Origin: Corynebacterium caspium DSM 44850
GTDB lineage: Bacteria > Actinomycetota > Actinomycetes > Mycobacteriales > Mycobacteriaceae
Assembly: GCF_030440555.1 (NCBI RefSeq)
Contig: NZ_CP047118.1
Location: 1-64,000 of the forward strand
Length of the DNA: 64,000 bases
Direction: 5' to 3'
Shown here piece by piece: positions 61,514 through 64,000 of the stretch. The stretch's first letter is position 1; each line of letters opens with the position of its first letter. Under the pieces are notes generated by a model. That model did not search any database, had not been told where the DNA came from, and was given only the letters and a program-made list of their open reading frames with translations. Both the position numbers and the translations under genes were made by a program.

Positions 61514-62354
61514 TTTGCTTTCGTTCTAGGCGTGCGGCCACATCGGGAACATAGCGGAAAAGTTCACGTGGGGGTCGGACATAATCTTGGGAATTGGGAC
61601 GCTCTGGAATTGGCGGAGTGGTATCGGGAAGCTGGTTATAAGGAATGCTTTCCAAAATATGGGAGATCACATTAATTCGAGACCGCTTTTTATCTTCGCT
61701 CTCCACGGTATACCACGGGGCCTCAGCTATATCAGTGTGCACAAACATGGCATCTTTAGCCCGTGAATAATCTTCCCACCGGGTGATAGATTGCAAATCC
61801 ATCGGGGAGAGTTTCCATCTGCGCAACGGATCATGCTTGCGTTCCTGGAATCGTTTGAGCTGCTCTTCATCTGAAACTGAGAACCAATATTTCAATAAGA
61901 AAATCCCATCTTCGACCAAAAGGCGTTCGAAGATAGGAGCTTGGTGCAAGAAACGGCGATACTCATCGGAGGTACAAAAACCCATAACGCGTTCCACGCC
62001 AGCGCGGTTATACCAAGAGCGATCAAAAATTACGATCTCCCCAGCAGCAGGCAGCTTTTCGACATAACGCTGGAAATACCATTGCCCTTGTTCGCGCTCT
62101 GTGGGTTTAGGAAGCGCTTCAATGCGGCAGACGCGCGGGCTTAGATACTCGGCGATGCGTTTAATAGCAGAACCTTTACCGGCGGCATCGCGGCCTTCCA
62201 TCACAATAACTACGCGGGCCCCAGTTTCCACCACCCACTGCTGCATATCAACCAACTGCGACTGCAAACTGGCAAGCTCTTTTTCATAAGCTTTTTTGCG
62301 CAGTTTTTGCGGCTGGCGCGGATGTGGCTCAGGTAGTGGAAGTCCAGGTTTCAT
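61503..62354 (-). CDS. ppk2: Polyphosphate kinase 2
   Basis: The 283-residue PPK2-family enzyme transfers phosphate between polyphosphate and nucleotides. The P-loop is GRDAAGKGSAIKRI near 50. The lid and core motifs RSWYNRAGVERVMGF and ITRWEDYSRAKDAMF are complete. It resembles class I single-domain PPK2 proteins by length. The gene is followed by a lipase that overlaps it by 11 bases. Confidence 0.94.
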   Translation of the reverse strand: MKPGLPLPEPHPRQPQKLRKKAYEKELASLQSQLVDMQQWVVETGARVVIVMEGRDAAGKGSAIKRIAEYLSPRVCRIEALPKPTEREQGQWYFQRYVEKLPAAGEIVIFDRSWYNRAGVERVMGFCTSDEYRRFLHQAPIFERLLVEDGIFLLKYWFSVSDEEQLKRFQERKHDPLRRWKLSPMDLQSITRWEDYSRAKDAMFVHTDIAEAPWYTVESEDKKRSRINVISHILESIPYNQLPDTTPPIPERPNSQDYVRPPRELFRYVPDVAARLERKQNGH

Positions 62355-62379
62355 GCCCTCATTCTTGCATATTCCTAAA

Positions 62380-62436
62380 TAGCTAGGAATGGCTAGCTAG
62401 GAATAGTTAAGAAATATCTTAGGAATAGTTTAAGAA
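62380..62436. repeat. TAGCTAGGAAT and GGAATAGTT repeats
   Basis: TAGCTAGGAAT occurs twice three bases apart (about 62380-62404). GGAATAGTTAAGAA and GGAATAGTTTAAGAA are repeated at about 62400 and 62422. The second contains the stop of the leftward PepSY gene (62430-62432). Confidence 0.75.
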
Positions 62437-63026
62437 GCCGGAATATAGAGCTTGGCGAGGTCTTGGCCGGAAGTATTATCTAGGCTAATTTCCCACACCA
62501 GGGCCCCTTTTTCAGTGTCCAGGTCTATTTCATCAATAACGCCCTGTGGGTGCTTGCTCAAGGCCTCTTTAATGGCTTCTTCAATTTGCACTGTGGCCTG
62601 GCCAGCTCGGGCGGTATTTTCAGCTACTTCGGCAGCATCCTGCAGCTTTATCGGGCCACTTAACTGCCCATTTTGCACCTGGTAAATCAAGACGCTATCA
62701 GCAGTAACGACTTCTACCTCGAAGGATTCACTGACTCCTTGACGATCCAATCCGATCACTGTGGAGCCAGCGCCAGCAGCAGTGCGGGCGGCCTGTATCG
62801 CTTCGAGTGCAGATTTTCCAGCCATTGCTGGATCAGCGGCTGGTTCAGACATGCTAGAGGACATATCAGAAGAGCCGCGCGCACCTGGTTCCGCAGTGAC
62901 TTTATCCTGTGTCACCGTGGTGGTCTCAGTAACGGTGGTTTTGGAGGAGTCAGAATTGGAGCAGGCAGTTAATCCAGCGGTAGCGATCAAAAGGGCGGTA
63001 GTACTTGCAATTAGACGGGTTTTCAC
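62430..63026 (-). CDS. PepSY-domain lipoprotein
   Basis: The 198-residue exported lipoprotein has lipobox LTAC (Cys at about 22) and then a Ser/Thr-rich linker. A PepSY-like domain is split in two (about 70-130 and 135-195), with ALEAIQAARTAAGAGSTVIGLDRQGVSESFEVEVVTAD and AIKEALSKHPQGVIDEIDLDTEKGALVWEISL. PepSY proteins may inhibit proteases in the envelope. The GTG start has GAGGAG upstream. It stands alone, with no linked two-component system. Confidence 0.86.
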   Translation of the reverse strand: MKTRLIASTTALLIATAGLTACSNSDSSKTTVTETTTVTQDKVTAEPGARGSSDMSSSMSEPAADPAMAGKSALEAIQAARTAAGAGSTVIGLDRQGVSESFEVEVVTADSVLIYQVQNGQLSGPIKLQDAAEVAENTARAGQATVQIEEAIKEALSKHPQGVIDEIDLDTEKGALVWEISLDNTSGQDLAKLYIPAS

Positions 63027-63112
63027 AATAACTCCTCAAAATCATCTGGCATAGCTTAGAAAACAGCACCCAGTGTACGTTTTTCTGTAGCAAGGGCGGC
63101 GAGAATCCTAAA

Positions 63113-63130
63113 TAGTTGACACGTCAAGTA
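63113..63130. promoter_or_regulatory. RosR-like operator upstream of nitroreductase
   Basis: TAGTTGACACGTCAAGTA matches 16 of 18 positions of the C. glutamicum RosR motif recalled in the 9.1 kb entry. The operator ends inside TATAAT (63129-63134), the likely -10, so binding would block transcription. Confidence 0.62.
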
Positions 63131-63171
63131 TAATTACGACTGTTTTTAAAAAGCTCTTTAGGAGGAATATC

Positions 63172-63756
63172 TTGTTAACTGTTGATGAAGCAATCCGTAG
63201 CCGTCGGGCCACCCGCAAGTACACCGACCAGGTACCCAGCGATGAGGTAATTGATCAGATTGCAGAGCTGGCCCTAGAAGCTCCCTCAGCTTTCAATGCG
63301 CAGCGTCGCGATCTAGTAGTAGTGCGTGACCCCAATATTAAGCAGAAGATTTTCGACGCCTCCGGCCAGCAGCAATTCCTAGATGCCCCAGTTATTTTCA
63401 TCACCGTGGCTCGCGCTGAAGTAACTCAAGATGACGAAGAGTCCATCTTGGGCACCGAAATGACCGCCGGCCAGACTGCTTGGCGTTCCCAGCAGACCCC
63501 GGCACGGTTGCGCGAAGATGCCCTCAAAGATGCCACCTTGGTTTCTGGCTTCTTGCTAATTGCCGCCCAGGCTCATGGCCTAGCCACCAGCCCGACCACC
63601 GGTTGGGATGAGCAGAAGGTTAAGGAAGCCATTGGTATTGGCTCCCGCGAAGACCGCGCCATCAGCTTGGTAGTAGCTGCCGGTTATCCAGATGAGAACC
63701 CGGCAAACCCCGGCCGCGCCCCACAGCGTCGCATTAATGATTCCTACACCAGCTAA
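63172..63756 (+). CDS. Nitroreductase-family flavoprotein
   Basis: FMN-dependent NAD(P)H oxidoreductase of the nitroreductase family. The start is a TTG at 63172 with a perfect AGGAGG six bases away. The 194 residues begin MLTVDEAIRSRRATRKYTDQ, where RSRRATR contacts FMN. EAPSAFNAQRRDLVVV and the C-terminal VVAAGYPDENPANPGRAPQRR are family features. The upstream RosR-like operator suggests induction by oxidative or electrophile stress, shared with the luciferase-like gene at 8.0 kb. A terminator follows. Confidence 0.92.
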   Translation: MLTVDEAIRSRRATRKYTDQVPSDEVIDQIAELALEAPSAFNAQRRDLVVVRDPNIKQKIFDASGQQQFLDAPVIFITVARAEVTQDDEESILGTEMTAGQTAWRSQQTPARLREDALKDATLVSGFLLIAAQAHGLATSPTTGWDEQKVKEAIGIGSREDRAISLVVAAGYPDENPANPGRAPQRRINDSYTS

Positions 63757-63773
63757 AGCTGTTTAAATCTTTA

Positions 63774-63825
63774 AAAAACTAACCTCACACCGGCTATTTA
63801 GCCCTTTGTGGGGTTAGTTTTTTAT
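63774..63825 (+). terminator. Terminator of nitroreductase gene
   Basis: AAACTAACCTCACA pairs with TGTGGGGTTAGTTT (one mismatch) and is followed by TTTT. Confidence 0.88.
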
Positions 63826-63883
63826 TTCCTAAGCTTTTTAACGAATAGATTTCTATAATGAACAGCGGATGTGCATTTTAAAG

Positions 63884-63910
63884 ACCGGCCAACTCCTATA
63901 GTTGGCCGGT
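63884..63910 (-). terminator. Leftward terminator of the gene entering from the right edge
   Basis: ACCGGCCAACT and AGTTGGCCGGT form a perfect stem with a five-base loop. On the minus strand it is followed by CTTTAAAAT. Confidence 0.78.
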
Positions 63911-63944
63911 TCAAATTTTGCGACAAGTACTAGTTGCTAGCTAG

Positions 63945-64000
63945 TTAGTTAGCAGGCTTGAGCACCGGGGTGGACTCTGCAGGGGTGGACTCTGCACTGA
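63945..64000 (-). CDS. 3' end of an unknown gene (partial)
   Basis: Only the last 18 codons are in the window. Reading leftward, the frame ends AESTPAESTPVLKPAN before a TAA at 63947-63945 and is followed by a leftward terminator. The AESTP pair is encoded by a 15-base tandem repeat (63967-63996). TAGTT/CTAG-type repeats (63930-63953) cover the stop. Nothing more can be said about function. Confidence 0.5.
   Translation of the reverse strand, partial: SAESTPAESTPVLKPAN

Noticed and set aside
63115..63134. TTGACA plus TATAAT read as a sigma-70 promoter
   Set aside because: The spacing is only about seven bases. The TTGACA belongs to the RosR-like palindrome instead.

Overview
The window starts on the first base of dnaA and runs clockwise from a bacterial chromosome origin. 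The order dnaA-dnaN-recF-DUF721-gyrB, then gyrA-DUF3566-tRNA-Ile-tRNA-Ala, then ppiA-rhomboid-crgA-pknB-pknA-pbpA-rodA-pstP-fhaB-fhaA-tRNA-Leu, is the one known from Corynebacterium and its mycolic-acid relatives. Moderate G+C and an alanyl-phosphatidylglycerol synthase/hydrolase-type pair fit Corynebacterium. No species is claimed.

Layout. 1-14.2 kb holds replication genes, with oriC between dnaA and dnaN, and gyrB/gyrA separated by a flavin monooxygenase, small envelope proteins and a toxin-antitoxin-like pair. 14.2-15.5 kb holds a membrane-anchored trypsin-like protease and two tRNAs. 15.5-19.5 kb is a strikingly AT-rich island beside tRNA-Ala. It encodes a secreted pro-protein with a bacteriocin-like C-terminus, a small membrane protein, and a secreted Trp-rich-tail peptide placed directly before a histidine kinase and a NarL-type regulator. 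19.5-24.6 kb is a catabolic locus (oxidoreductase, phosphotriesterase-family hydrolase, DMT transporter, amidotransferase-like protein) with a divergent LacI regulator. 24.7-26.6 kb holds an iron-type binding lipoprotein and a coiled-coil membrane protein. 26.6-34.4 kb is a nucleoside-use region: SorC/DeoR regulator, two very similar MFS transporters, deoD, deoC and a phosphohexo/pentomutase. 34.5-46.4 kb is ppiA, a rhomboid protease, a second DnaA-box cluster, and the leftward cell-shape and signalling operon fhaA to crgA. 46.5-64 kb holds a second trypsin-like protease, a GntR-controlled ascorbate-type PTS, the lipid aminoacylation pair, an M20 peptidase, a POT peptide transporter, a SulP transporter, a lipase-PPK2 pair, a PepSY lipoprotein, a nitroreductase and the 3' end of one further gene.

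Beyond the genes, three patterns stand out. First, short tandem duplications (8-17 bp) sit on or just after many stop codons. Second, an operator resembling the RosR site I recall from C. glutamicum lies before both flavin oxidoreductase genes (9.1 and 63.1 kb). Third, DnaA boxes cluster both at oriC and at 36 kb. The AT-rich peptide/two-component island is the best candidate for an undescribed system. All functions are assigned by reading the sequence; no search was run.
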